Program-made: the position numbers and the translations under genes
From: CAZMVU01 sp964569295
Lineage (GTDB): Bacteria; Hydrogenedentota; Hydrogenedentia; Hydrogenedentales; JAGMZX01
DNA length: 15,749 nucleotides
NCBI GenBank assembly: GCA_964569295.1
Contig: CAZMVU010000107.1
Span: 1 to 15,749 of the forward strand
Direction: 5' to 3'
Shown here: in pieces, positions 7,281 through 13,798 of the stretch
Layout: each line of letters starts with the position of its first letter
How positions within the stretch are numbered: position 1 is the first letter of the stretch
The notes under the pieces: generated by a model
What the model was told of the DNA's origin: nothing
The model's input: only the letters and a program-made list of their open reading frames with translations
The model's database searches: none

Positions 7281-7298
7281 GCGGGTCTTGGGCGCTCA
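7278..7298. terminator. Convergent-gene hairpin containing both stop codons
   Basis: Arms TGAGCG (7278-7283) and CGCTCA (7293-7298) with a nine-base loop. The left arm begins with the cyclase TGA and the right arm ends with the complement of the TGA of the minus-strand gene. No U-tract follows on either side, so it could slow or protect transcript ends but is not a classical intrinsic terminator. Confidence 0.35.
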
Positions 7299-7850
7299 GG
7301 CGAGGATCAGAAACCTGACCACCCCCGCCAGAAGCAACACCCCTGTCAGCACGATACCCGCATGCCAGCCGTAGCGCGCGAATAGTGACGAGGACTGTGC
7401 GGCCTCCGCATTGCCTTCCGCCCCCGCTTCGTTCCCGGATTCGGCAGCTTCGTGGTCGACGTGTTCCGCCTCGGCCTTGCGTACCATTTCGCGTGCACGC
7501 TGGGCGTGATGAAAGGCACGCTCGGGAACGAAAAAAGCGCCGGCGGCGCTTTCCACGTAGGCAAAACCCGCATCCTTGGCCTGCTCGATACGGCGTTCGC
7601 GGCGTTTGTGCTTGAGTTCGCGGTGCACCTCGATCACATCTTTCTTCAAAATGCGCAGTTCCCGCGACGCCGTCCAGGGCGCGTCCACCACGATATTTAC
7701 CTGTGCCGTGCCCTCTTCGTACGTCCCATAGATAATACGTTCCTCGCCACCGGCATCCACGACGATGCGATACGTCTCGATGTCCTCATCGCTGACGGGC
7801 ATTATCTGTTCCGGCGCGGCTATGATCGCAAGCAGCAAGAGGGTTACCAT
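7296..7850 (-). CDS. Small exported protein with N-terminal signal and C-terminal membrane anchor, unknown function
   Basis: A 184-residue protein. A short hydrophobic N-terminus (MVTLLLLAIIAAPEQ) looks like a signal peptide. A compact domain with YRIVVDAGGEERIIYGTYEEG follows, then a very basic and acidic helical stretch (KHKRRERRIEQ, then ERAFHHAQRAREMVRKAEAE), probably a coiled coil. The C-terminus (about 160-183) is a single membrane helix ending GVVRFLILA. I do not recognise the family. ATG 7850 is chosen because upstream codons lack signal character and a -10 element lies immediately before it; there is no ribosome site. The gene converges with the cyclase gene and diverges from the CxxC protein gene. 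Confidence 0.65.
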   Translation of the reverse strand: MVTLLLLAIIAAPEQIMPVSDEDIETYRIVVDAGGEERIIYGTYEEGTAQVNIVVDAPWTASRELRILKKDVIEVHRELKHKRRERRIEQAKDAGFAYVESAAGAFFVPERAFHHAQRAREMVRKAEAEHVDHEAAESGNEAGAEGNAEAAQSSSLFARYGWHAGIVLTGVLLLAGVVRFLILA

Positions 7851-7856
7851 GGAGCA

Positions 7857-7886
7857 AGTATAGCCCGGCACGGCCGGAGGCGACAA
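7857..7886 (-). promoter_or_regulatory. Predicted promoter giving a leaderless transcript
   Basis: On the minus strand TTGTCG (7886-7881), an 18-base spacer and TATACT (7862-7857). The usual start site seven bases after the -10 box would be the A of the ATG at 7850, so the mRNA would have no leader, which fits the absence of a Shine-Dalgarno sequence. The spacer contains a perfect palindrome, CCGGC/GCCGG at 7865-7877, suitable as an operator. Confidence 0.45.
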
Positions 7887-7921
7887 GGCGCAATAGTAAC
7901 GATACGAGGGAATTGTAAACC

Positions 7922-8551
7922 ATGGCGGAATTGGAGCTCTGGGTCGTGCCAATCACGGTGACCGTCAGCGCATTGGTGCTGGCGGCCGCACTGGCGTGGG
8001 CGCTACGCGGCGCCGGACCGGCCGGCAGCACCCGGACGCCGCGGGTGGATCGCACGCCCGCCAATACGCGCAAGGCCGCGCAGCGGGTTCTCGCGCTTGC
8101 CTGCGAGCGTTGCCATGAACCGCTTGCGATTCCACAAACAGCACTGGAACCATTGACCGGCTTCGAGAAAGCCCTTGTCGTCCGGTCCCGGCCAAACCTG
8201 ACGCAGCGGGAATTGGCGGAATACCGGTGTCCTGCATGTGAGACGGTGCATTGCTTCTCCCGGGAAGCGCACGGCTGGCAATGGATCGGGGCGAACCTCT
8301 ACACCGCGCACACTGCGCACACGCGCTGTGCGGAATGCGGCAATCCCCTCGTCGCGGCGCCAACCAACGAAGCCCCGCCGGAAGATGCGCGCCTCGCCCT
8401 GGCCGGAACGGGATTGCGTTGTGCCCGTTGCAATAGCGCGGTCTGCTACGCATGCCTGACCCGCAACACCCGCGGTTACCAGCCGGCCGGTGTGCTCATG
8501 TGTCCGCGGTGTACGCGCCCCGCAGTTGTGAACGCAGAACCCACGCAGTAA
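7922..8551 (+). CDS. Membrane-anchored protein with six CxxC zinc-knuckle motifs
   Basis: A 209-residue protein with one N-terminal membrane helix (about 8-28) followed by a cysteine-rich cytoplasmic or periplasmic part. Six CxxC pairs are visible: C61/C64, C103/C106 (with C111), C136/C139, C167/C170, C175/C178 and C193/C196. The spacing suggests two or three zinc-ribbon-like sites; the last three pairs are packed as in treble-clef or cross-brace folds. I cannot name a family or partner. The start has GAGGGAA about ten bases upstream. The next gene, an STN-like lipoprotein, begins 23 bases after the stop with its own strong ribosome site, so the two probably form an operon. Confidence 0.7.
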   Translation: MAELELWVVPITVTVSALVLAAALAWALRGAGPAGSTRTPRVDRTPANTRKAAQRVLALACERCHEPLAIPQTALEPLTGFEKALVVRSRPNLTQRELAEYRCPACETVHCFSREAHGWQWIGANLYTAHTAHTRCAECGNPLVAAPTNEAPPEDARLALAGTGLRCARCNSAVCYACLTRNTRGYQPAGVLMCPRCTRPAVVNAEPTQ

Positions 8552-8574
8552 ACGACCCAAACAACGGAGGCACT

Positions 8575-9606
8575 ATGGCGAATCCAAAAGGTACACGCAA
8601 GACAAGACGGGGTGGGTGGCCTGCCATGGCGTTGTGTGCCGTGGCCGGACTGGCAGGGATACTCGCGGGATGTGCTACCCCGGCCACAGAATCCGCCGCG
8701 CTGGAGGAACATACCGGCCCGCGATTCGGGCGGGTGTCGTTTACGCAGGAGCGGACGACCCTCGGGGAAACCGTGCGCGCGATTGGGCAGGAAGTGGGCG
8801 GTGGCATGGCAGTGCTGCATGGTCTCGAAGAGACGCCCGTGGGCAGCATTTCCGTACACCGCAATGCCTATGACTTTCTTGTTCGCCGGATCGCCGAGGA
8901 GACACGGCTGACTGTGCAGGAAACACCGCATTACTATTTCTTCTATCGGCCGGACTACGAGTTCATCGCGGAGATGAGCCTTGAAGACGCCATTGACCCC
9001 GCGCTGGCCGACATCACGACCTCAGCATCTTTCGGTTCGGAGACCTTGTTGTTCAATGTGCTGGGCGTGTTGAGCCAGAATCTCGAGGTTACGCTGGTGG
9101 CCGACAACGTGGTGTCGGAAACCAAGTGCGGCGAGTTTTTTGTCGACCGGGCGCCGCTGTGGGCGGCCCTCGAGGCCCTGCTCAAATCATCACGGGTAAA
9201 TCCCGACGCCGTCGTGATCGAGAGCACGCCGGACTATGTGTTCCTGCGTAGCGCCCAGAATTCCGCCCGAGGCTCGATGCTCTTGAATGAACAGGAACTT
9301 TCGCAGGAGGACCACGCGCTGCTCGAGAAGCGTATATCCGCCTTTCTCCCGGAACGCCCGGCCAATACAGACCAGGCGGTCGCCTTTCACGCCGCGATGC
9401 GCGTGCGCTCGACCGTAGGACCGCTTTCTGAACAGATCGGCGCACCCGTCACAGCCGATCCCGGCCTCCACGACCTGCCGGTCAACTTCGCCGTGTTCCA
9501 CGATGTGCCGGTGCGCACCCTGCTCGATCTCATGGTGCGGCAGTGGCCGCTCGCCGTCTTCGGCTATGAAGTGCGCGACGGCGCAATTCATTTCCGGCGG
9601 CGTTAA
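8575..9606 (+). CDS. Predicted lipoprotein with a secretin/TonB short N-terminal (STN-like) domain
   Basis: A 343-residue protein. A basic N-terminus and hydrophobic core end in the lipobox LAGC, lipidated Cys33. Two regions show the beta-alpha-beta pattern of short secretin N-domains: VSFTQERTTLGETVRAIG near 50-67, and the C-terminal NFAVFHDVPVRTLLDLMVRQ with a closing YEVRDGAIHFRRR. These are common in pilotins, secretin N-terminal regions and TonB-dependent receptors. No secretin pore domain follows, so this is a free-standing peptidoglycan- or partner-binding module on a lipid anchor. The start is fixed by a GGAGG site shortly before ATG 8575. It follows the CxxC gene and converges on the exbB-like gene with only 11 bases between stops. 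Family assignment is from pattern, not a full match. Confidence 0.65.
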   Translation: MANPKGTRKTRRGGWPAMALCAVAGLAGILAGCATPATESAALEEHTGPRFGRVSFTQERTTLGETVRAIGQEVGGGMAVLHGLEETPVGSISVHRNAYDFLVRRIAEETRLTVQETPHYYFFYRPDYEFIAEMSLEDAIDPALADITTSASFGSETLLFNVLGVLSQNLEVTLVADNVVSETKCGEFFVDRAPLWAALEALLKSSRVNPDAVVIESTPDYVFLRSAQNSARGSMLLNEQELSQEDHALLEKRISAFLPERPANTDQAVAFHAAMRVRSTVGPLSEQIGAPVTADPGLHDLPVNFAVFHDVPVRTLLDLMVRQWPLAVFGYEVRDGAIHFRRR

Positions 9607-9617
9607 GGCGCCGTGGA

Positions 9618-10253
9618 TCAGCCTTGGGGACTGCCGCCATCTCCCGAAGTTTGCAGTTTCACGATAAAGGTGGTCGTGAGGTCCTGCATTTCACTGGCAA
9701 GCTGGTCCACGCGCTTCATGTAGAAACTGTGAAACCCCAGGGCAGGAATGCCCACGCACAGCCCGGCAATAGTGGTCACCAGCGCCTTGGCAATACCATC
9801 GGCCAGCAACGCCGGATCGCCCAACCCTTCCCGCGTAATGGCATCAAACACCGTCAGCATGCCCAGCACGGTCCCGAGCAAGCCAATAAGCGGGCTGATG
9901 CTCGCCACGATCTCGAGCAACGTAAGACCCCGCTCGAGCTGCCCCAGCACGAGCCGTCCGGAGGCGTGCATTTTCTCCAGGGCCTGCTGATACGGCAGAC
10001 CGCGCGTGCGGGCGGCATCGGCCACGATGCGCGCCAAGGGACCGCCGGTGCGTTCGCAAGCGGCGATGAGTGGGGCAACGTCTGCCGTGCTTTCGAAGCC
10101 GGAGAGCGCCTTTTCAATGGGCGTTTCGAGTACGCGCGAGCGCCGCAGCGCCAGGGCCCGCTCGATAATGATCGTGAGCGCGATGAAGCTGCACAGTGCC
10201 AACGGTATCATGGGCCAGCCGCCCTGCCTCAGCATATGAAACGTCTCGAACAT
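9618..10253 (-). CDS. MotA/TolQ/ExbB-family proton channel subunit
   Basis: A 211-residue inner-membrane protein that would form the pentameric stator converting proton flow into work for a TonB- or TolA-type transducer. Three membrane helices at about 14-33, 113-137 and 155-177, with the large cytoplasmic domain between the first two, match ExbB/TolQ topology. The conserved stretch SPLIGLLGTVLGM at 120-132 is diagnostic. The start has AGGAG five bases before ATG 10253. Upstream on the same strand lie a 33-codon ORF and the TonB-like gene. A normal locus would also carry exbD/tolR, whose periplasmic peptidoglycan-binding subunit carries the essential Asp; none is seen here. I leave the symbol open because ExbB and TolQ cannot be separated. 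Confidence 0.9.
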   Translation of the reverse strand: MFETFHMLRQGGWPMIPLALCSFIALTIIIERALALRRSRVLETPIEKALSGFESTADVAPLIAACERTGGPLARIVADAARTRGLPYQQALEKMHASGRLVLGQLERGLTLLEIVASISPLIGLLGTVLGMLTVFDAITREGLGDPALLADGIAKALVTTIAGLCVGIPALGFHSFYMKRVDQLASEMQDLTTTFIVKLQTSGDGGSPQG

Positions 10254-10264
10254 GGGAACTCCTC

Positions 10265-10366
10265 TTATCTCAGCCAGGGACAGCCACCACGCCCATTCCT
10301 GATAAGTAACGCCCGTACCGCGACATGACGCACTGCCGGAATCCGGCGCATCTTGGTGTAAGCCAT
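10265..10366 (-). CDS. Candidate 33-aa basic small protein between the tonB-like and exbB-like genes
   Basis: ATG at 10366 reads MAYTKMRRIPAVRHVAVRA, continues with a Leu/Ile-rich and Gly-rich end, and stops with TAA at 10267-10265. GAAAGGGA lies about nine bases upstream of the ATG. The ORF fills the gap between the two genes on the same strand, leaving 19 bases after the tonB-like stop and 11 before the exbB-like start. It is arginine-rich and resembles no ExbD. Short ORFs occur by chance at this GC content, so this is a candidate only; it might instead be spacer RNA containing the GCCGG/CCGGC hairpin at 10335-10347. Confidence 0.3.
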   Translation of the reverse strand: MAYTKMRRIPAVRHVAVRALLIRNGRGGCPWLR

Positions 10367-10385
10367 GGTGGCTATCCCTTTCCAG

Positions 10386-11471
10386 TTACAGAAACCCGAA
10401 GGTCCAGCGTATCACCAGATTCTCGCCGCGGTACTCCCGCGGTATCTCGAAGGGAAATGGCGGAAACGGCCCGGCATTGCGCACGGCCTGGCGGCACAAG
10501 GCAGCATAAATCCGATCCTCGGCGCTGTCCATCAGTTCCGCTGCCACGAGTGTGCCATCCGGCGCGATGACCACCTTGACCGTCGCCTCTGTGGGCGACG
10601 TGCCGCTATAACGCGTGAGCAACAGGGTAAGCCAACTGCGGCGAATCATGGGCTTGAGCTGCAAAATATACGCCGCCACCTCATCCCGCAGCGCCGCAAA
10701 CGCCGCCACTCCCTCCTCGACCGCCATGCCCTCGACGTCGCCCTGGCCACGTTGCGGCGCCTCGGTTGCAGGTTGTGGAGCATGCGGCGGCATACGTTTG
10801 GCCAACTGCTTTGGCGGGGCCGCGGGTTCGGGTTCCTTTTCTTTCTCCGGCGGCGCCGGTTCTTCCCCGGGCGCTTCCGTAACCTGGATGGCGTCCTCGG
10901 CCGGTTCCGGCGCAACCGGCATTTCGATTTCTTCGGCCGCTTCCGGCGGCGCGTCCTCCGGCTGCGTCTCGGTCTCCTTTGGCGGCGCGTCCTCCGGCTG
11001 CGTCTCGGTCTCCTTTGGCGGCGCGTCCTCCGGCTGCGTCTCGGTTTCCTTTGACGGCGCGTCCTCCGGCGGTGTTTCGGGCGCGGGCGGGAATAGCGGC
11101 GGTGTGGGCGGGCTCGGCTGCGCCTCTGCGCCGGCTGGCTTCGGCAAAGCAAACCAGTCGCCCATTTCTTCCAAACGCGGCGCCGGCGCATCGCCTTCAT
11201 ACGTGATGGTATCCGCTGGGATGCTTGTCTTATCCGAACGCAGCGCCGTCCTCGAATCGGGCGCCTGCTCCGTGGGGTTCGTCTCGATCACCTGCGGCAC
11301 GTGCTGCGGCGGCACGTCCTCTTCCGGCGGCGCCGGGGTGATGTTGAACAGCAGCGATTCCTCCTCGGGCCGCACGTCGGTTACCTCGTGTGGCCACGGC
11401 AACGCAACAATACCCACGTTGATAACGAAGGCGCAGACAGCCGCTATGCTAAGCCGTTGGGAGTCGTTCAT
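10386..11471 (-). CDS. TonB-family energy transducer with an expanded Pro/Glu-rich spacer
   Basis: A 361-residue protein anchored by one N-terminal helix (about 8-27). A long Pro/Glu-rich region (about 45-240) would span the periplasm and includes a 12-residue repeat, PEDAPPKETETQ, in about three and a half copies near 135-175. The C-terminal domain (262-361) matches TonB_C: YILQLKPMIRRSW, then VKVVIAPDGTLVAAELM, the GPFPPFP turn and a final NLVIRWTFGFL strand. Such proteins carry energy from ExbB/ExbD to outer-membrane receptors. The spacer is more acidic than in classical TonB. A TolA-like role is possible. ATG 11471 is chosen because it places the membrane helix at the usual distance; the ORF is open upstream to 11558. 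The exbB-like gene lies downstream on the same strand. Confidence 0.85.
   Translation of the reverse strand: MNDSQRLSIAAVCAFVINVGIVALPWPHEVTDVRPEEESLLFNITPAPPEEDVPPQHVPQVIETNPTEQAPDSRTALRSDKTSIPADTITYEGDAPAPRLEEMGDWFALPKPAGAEAQPSPPTPPLFPPAPETPPEDAPSKETETQPEDAPPKETETQPEDAPPKETETQPEDAPPEAAEEIEMPVAPEPAEDAIQVTEAPGEEPAPPEKEKEPEPAAPPKQLAKRMPPHAPQPATEAPQRGQGDVEGMAVEEGVAAFAALRDEVAAYILQLKPMIRRSWLTLLLTRYSGTSPTEATVKVVIAPDGTLVAAELMDSAEDRIYAALCRQAVRNAGPFPPFPFEIPREYRGENLVIRWTFGFL
10945..11070. repeat. 36-bp tandem repeat inside the TonB-like gene
   Basis: Units begin at 10945, 10981 and 11017 and a partial copy at 11053. Copies one and two are identical, the third differs at one base, and the partial copy differs at one base over its first 18. 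The unit encodes twelve residues, PEDAPPKETETQ. Being a multiple of three, copy changes alter spacer length without breaking the frame. Confidence 0.95.
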
Positions 11472-11513
11472 GGTGTGCCTGGTTTTGAATACCCGTAACC
11501 CCGTTTCTTCCCT

Positions 11514-11519
11514 ATTGTA
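11514..11519 (-). promoter_or_regulatory. Possible -10 element for the TonB-like gene
   Basis: TACAAT on the minus strand, five of six to consensus, about 43 bases before ATG 11471. No good -35 box is found at 16-18 bases, so the call is weak. Confidence 0.25.
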
Positions 11520-11550
11520 CCCACGCCAAGCCCGCCCACCGCAAAGCCCC

Positions 11551-11599
11551 CTCTTCATCCATTCCCTTTTCCCCCTTCACAATCCACAATTCCCAATTC
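11551..11599. repeat. Degenerate heptamer tract, seven units, strongly strand-asymmetric
   Basis: Read on the minus strand the tract divides into seven consecutive heptads: GAATTGG, GAATTGT, GGATTGT, GAAGGGG, GAAAAGG, GAATGGA, TGAAGAG. The plus strand is nearly free of G. The purine-rich strand continues to 11617 with GGGGATT-like pieces. It resembles short tandem heptamer repeats known from other bacteria and lies between divergent promoters of the TonB-like and Helicase_C_3 genes. Confidence 0.5.
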
Positions 11600-11648
11600 T
11601 TTTCTCCCCAATCCCCTGTATTCATAGGGGTAAACGCTGGCTTGGGGC

Positions 11649-11677
11649 TTGTCCAATCCGAGTTTATGGGCTATAAT
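11649..11677 (+). promoter_or_regulatory. Strong predicted housekeeping promoter of the Helicase_C_3 gene
   Basis: TTGTCC (11649-11654), a 17-base spacer and a perfect TATAAT (11672-11677), followed by CA. Transcription would start near 11684, giving a leader of about 49 bases with an AGGGG ribosome site before ATG 11733. Confidence 0.7.
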
Positions 11678-11732
11678 CAAGCCTTTGTGTTTGTGAAAGC
11701 CGGGGCTCGGCAGCATAGGGGTTGCGAAAACA

Positions 11733-13568
11733 ATGCGTCATGGCGTCAGTTTGCTCGTTTCCCTCGAGGGCATGAGCCGTGCTGCGTTTCAGATCGCGAG
11801 CGAGTTGGCCAACAACAGCCGCTCGGGACTGACCGTGCGGTTTCTGGCCAAGAAACTCGAGATGCCGGAGGAGGAGATCGAGTACCTGCTGGACGTCTAC
11901 CCCCGGCTCATGTTCACCGACCTTACCAAGGTGAAACTCGTGCCGGAGGGGCAGAGCGTTATTCGCCGCATCCATGAAGGTCTGGAACACCGTGGCGACG
12001 TGCCCGCCTTGTTCAAGCGCGCCCGCAAGCTCGAGGCGCACGAGTTCCGCCGCCTCGAGGAACAGGTGGGCGTGGAGCAGCCTGCGGCCAAAAAGGCGGT
12101 GGCCGAAGAGCTTATTGCACGGTACTACACACACCCCGATTCGCTGGTAAGCTACGTGGCGACCCGTGGTTTTTCGCAGATGGCACGCGAATTGTTCGAC
12201 ATCCTCTGGCAATCCAGCGATGGGATCATGCCGGTATCGCAATTGCGCGTGGCCCATGGCGGCCCCGAATTCGAACTCGAGCAAGCGCTCTACGAGCTGT
12301 TCCGGGGGTTCGCGGCCTTCGAGCTCTTCCGCTTTGACGGTGAGGACCGGCTCGTGCGCGTGGTGGGGTTACTGTCCGAGTTGCGCCAATGGCGGGAATC
12401 AAACACCAACACCCGCCATAAGAACCCCATGCTGAAGGCCGTGAAAAACGGCCCTGAGCGCGGCCGGGATTTTCAACTCAGCATGTCGGACACCCTGTGC
12501 CGGCTCGTGGCGGCTATCGCGGCGAAGCCGGCGCGGCTGCGGGGTGATGGCGACCTCTTCCGCGAAGACCGGCGGCGCCTCAGCGAGATTGTGCCAGAAG
12601 AGGCGGAACCGTCGCTGAGCACATGCTTGTGGGCCGCGCAGGGATTGGGGTGGCTGGCACAGGTCGACAACGAGCTGCGGGCGGGGGAATTGGAGGCATT
12701 ACTCGAGGTGGACCGGGTCGGGCGCCAGCATACGCTCTACGAATGGTTCATGACGCAAGGCGATGAAGGCGTTTCCCGGCGCATCGTGGGAGAGCTTATC
12801 GATGACCTCAAACCAGACAGTTGGTACGGGGTGTTGGATCTCGCGCACTACGCCATGCACCGCCTTGCAGAAGACGAACAGCCGACACTCAAGCAGTCGG
12901 GCGGACACTGGCGCTACATGAGCCCCACAGCCTCGGGCCAATGGGAAACCCGGCTGGTCCGCTCCTTCGAGGAGTCGTTTTATTGGCTGGGACTTGTCGA
13001 ATTGTGCGAGGAAGACGGCGAAACGTTGCTCCGGCTGACCCGTGTAGGGCACGCGTTTATCGGGAAGGAAAACCTGGATGCCCTTCGCGCATCGTACCCA
13101 CGGCGCAAGGGCGAGTTCGTAGTGCAGCCCAACTTCGATATCGTGGTGCCTACCGAAGAAATGGACCCGCTTCTGACTGTGCCGCTGGACCAGTTCGCCG
13201 AGCGCGTGAGCACCGGATCAGCCACGGTCTACCATGTAAACAAGAATTCGTTCACCCAAGCCATTCAGGAGGGACACGACGGCGACGCCTTCGTGCATTT
13301 CTTGGTGCGGCACAACCGCAACGGGGAACTGCCCCTCAACGTCAGTCACACCCTCGAAGACTGGCGCGGCGCTATGAAGCGCGTGCGCCTGCGTACCTTG
13401 CATGTGTTGGAGTCTGACGATCCGCTGGTCGTGGCGGAACTCATGCACTGCAAACGCTTCAACAAGAAACTGGCCCCCTTGGCGCCCGGCAAGACGCTCA
13501 CGTACAAAGGCATCAGCAAGGGCGAACTCACCAAGGAACTCGAGAAAGACGGGTTTATTGTCGAGTAG
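11733..13568 (+). CDS. Stand-alone protein with a helicase-associated C-terminal (Helicase_C_3/XPB-like) domain
   Basis: A 611-residue soluble protein. The N-terminal part (about 10-80) looks like winged-helix DNA-binding folds, with LTVRFLAKKLEMPEEEIEYLL as a helix-turn-helix and TKVKLVPEG as a wing. The middle (about 100-450) is helical and unrecognised. Residues 461-571 match the XPB/Ssl2-associated C-terminal domain: FVVQPNFDIVVP, then LDQFAERVSTGSATVYHVN, the LPLNVSHTLEDW stretch and the RLRTLHVLESDDPLVVAEL end. In other bacteria this domain is found in proteins without ATPase motors that are annotated as helicase-associated. I see no Walker A or DEAH motif, so it is not itself a helicase. 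A role in DNA repair or transcription is inference. It has a strong promoter of its own and an unrelated gene downstream. Confidence 0.75.
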   Translation: MRHGVSLLVSLEGMSRAAFQIASELANNSRSGLTVRFLAKKLEMPEEEIEYLLDVYPRLMFTDLTKVKLVPEGQSVIRRIHEGLEHRGDVPALFKRARKLEAHEFRRLEEQVGVEQPAAKKAVAEELIARYYTHPDSLVSYVATRGFSQMARELFDILWQSSDGIMPVSQLRVAHGGPEFELEQALYELFRGFAAFELFRFDGEDRLVRVVGLLSELRQWRESNTNTRHKNPMLKAVKNGPERGRDFQLSMSDTLCRLVAAIAAKPARLRGDGDLFREDRRRLSEIVPEEAEPSLSTCLWAAQGLGWLAQVDNELRAGELEALLEVDRVGRQHTLYEWFMTQGDEGVSRRIVGELIDDLKPDSWYGVLDLAHYAMHRLAEDEQPTLKQSGGHWRYMSPTASGQWETRLVRSFEESFYWLGLVELCEEDGETLLRLTRVGHAFIGKENLDALRASYPRRKGEFVVQPNFDIVVPTEEMDPLLTVPLDQFAERVSTGSATVYHVNKNSFTQAIQEGHDGDAFVHFLVRHNRNGELPLNVSHTLEDWRGAMKRVRLRTLHVLESDDPLVVAELMHCKRFNKKLAPLAPGKTLTYKGISKGELTKELEKDGFIVE

Positions 13569-13584
13569 GCGGGAATCGCCTGCG

Positions 13585-13614
13585 TTGCACGTGGCCGGGG
13601 CCTCTTCCTATAAT
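13585..13614 (+). promoter_or_regulatory. Predicted promoter of the PilZ operon
   Basis: TTGCAC (13585-13590), an 18-base spacer and a perfect TATAAT (13609-13614) followed by CA, as in the promoter at 11649-11677. The -35 match is only three of six. The start would be near 13621, only about 50 bases after the upstream stop, leaving a long leader before GTG 13799. Confidence 0.5.
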
Positions 13615-13620
13615 CACAGG

Positions 13621-13798
13621 TAGTTGCCGCCCGTGTGCGTTATCGGGCGCCCATAGATTTTATGCCTTGCCAAACGGAACAGACGAACGCGGCTGCGCCC
13701 CAAAAGGGCCCCTAACAAACCGGTGCAACCAGCGCGGTGGATACAGTGCCCCGTCTCCTGTGGTCCTGCTCGTCTTGGCTCACGAAAGGTAATTTGCC
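13621..13798 (+). other. Long structured leader of the PilZ operon
   Basis: If transcription starts near 13621 the leader is about 178 bases. It contains a stem with perfect CGCCCG (13628-13633) and CGGGCG (13644-13649) arms and a GCCC/GGGC stem around 13697-13708. Between them a 17-codon ORF (13662-13715) starts MPCQTEQTN and ends with TAA; it has no ribosome site. I see none of the conserved features of the known c-di-GMP riboswitch classes. An AAAGG ribosome site lies about nine bases before the GTG start. The region may be a cis-regulatory RNA or just a long spacer. Confidence 0.35.

Noticed and set aside
10615..11676. 353-codon plus-strand ORF with Gly/Ser-rich repeats (GGASSGCVSVSF)
   Set aside because: The repeats are the complement of the in-frame 36-bp array of the TonB-like gene, whose C-terminal domain is recognisable.
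13621..13798. Known c-di-GMP (GEMM) riboswitch before the PilZ gene
   Set aside because: The conserved core and tetraloop/receptor sequences of that class were not seen by eye; a covariance-model search would settle it.
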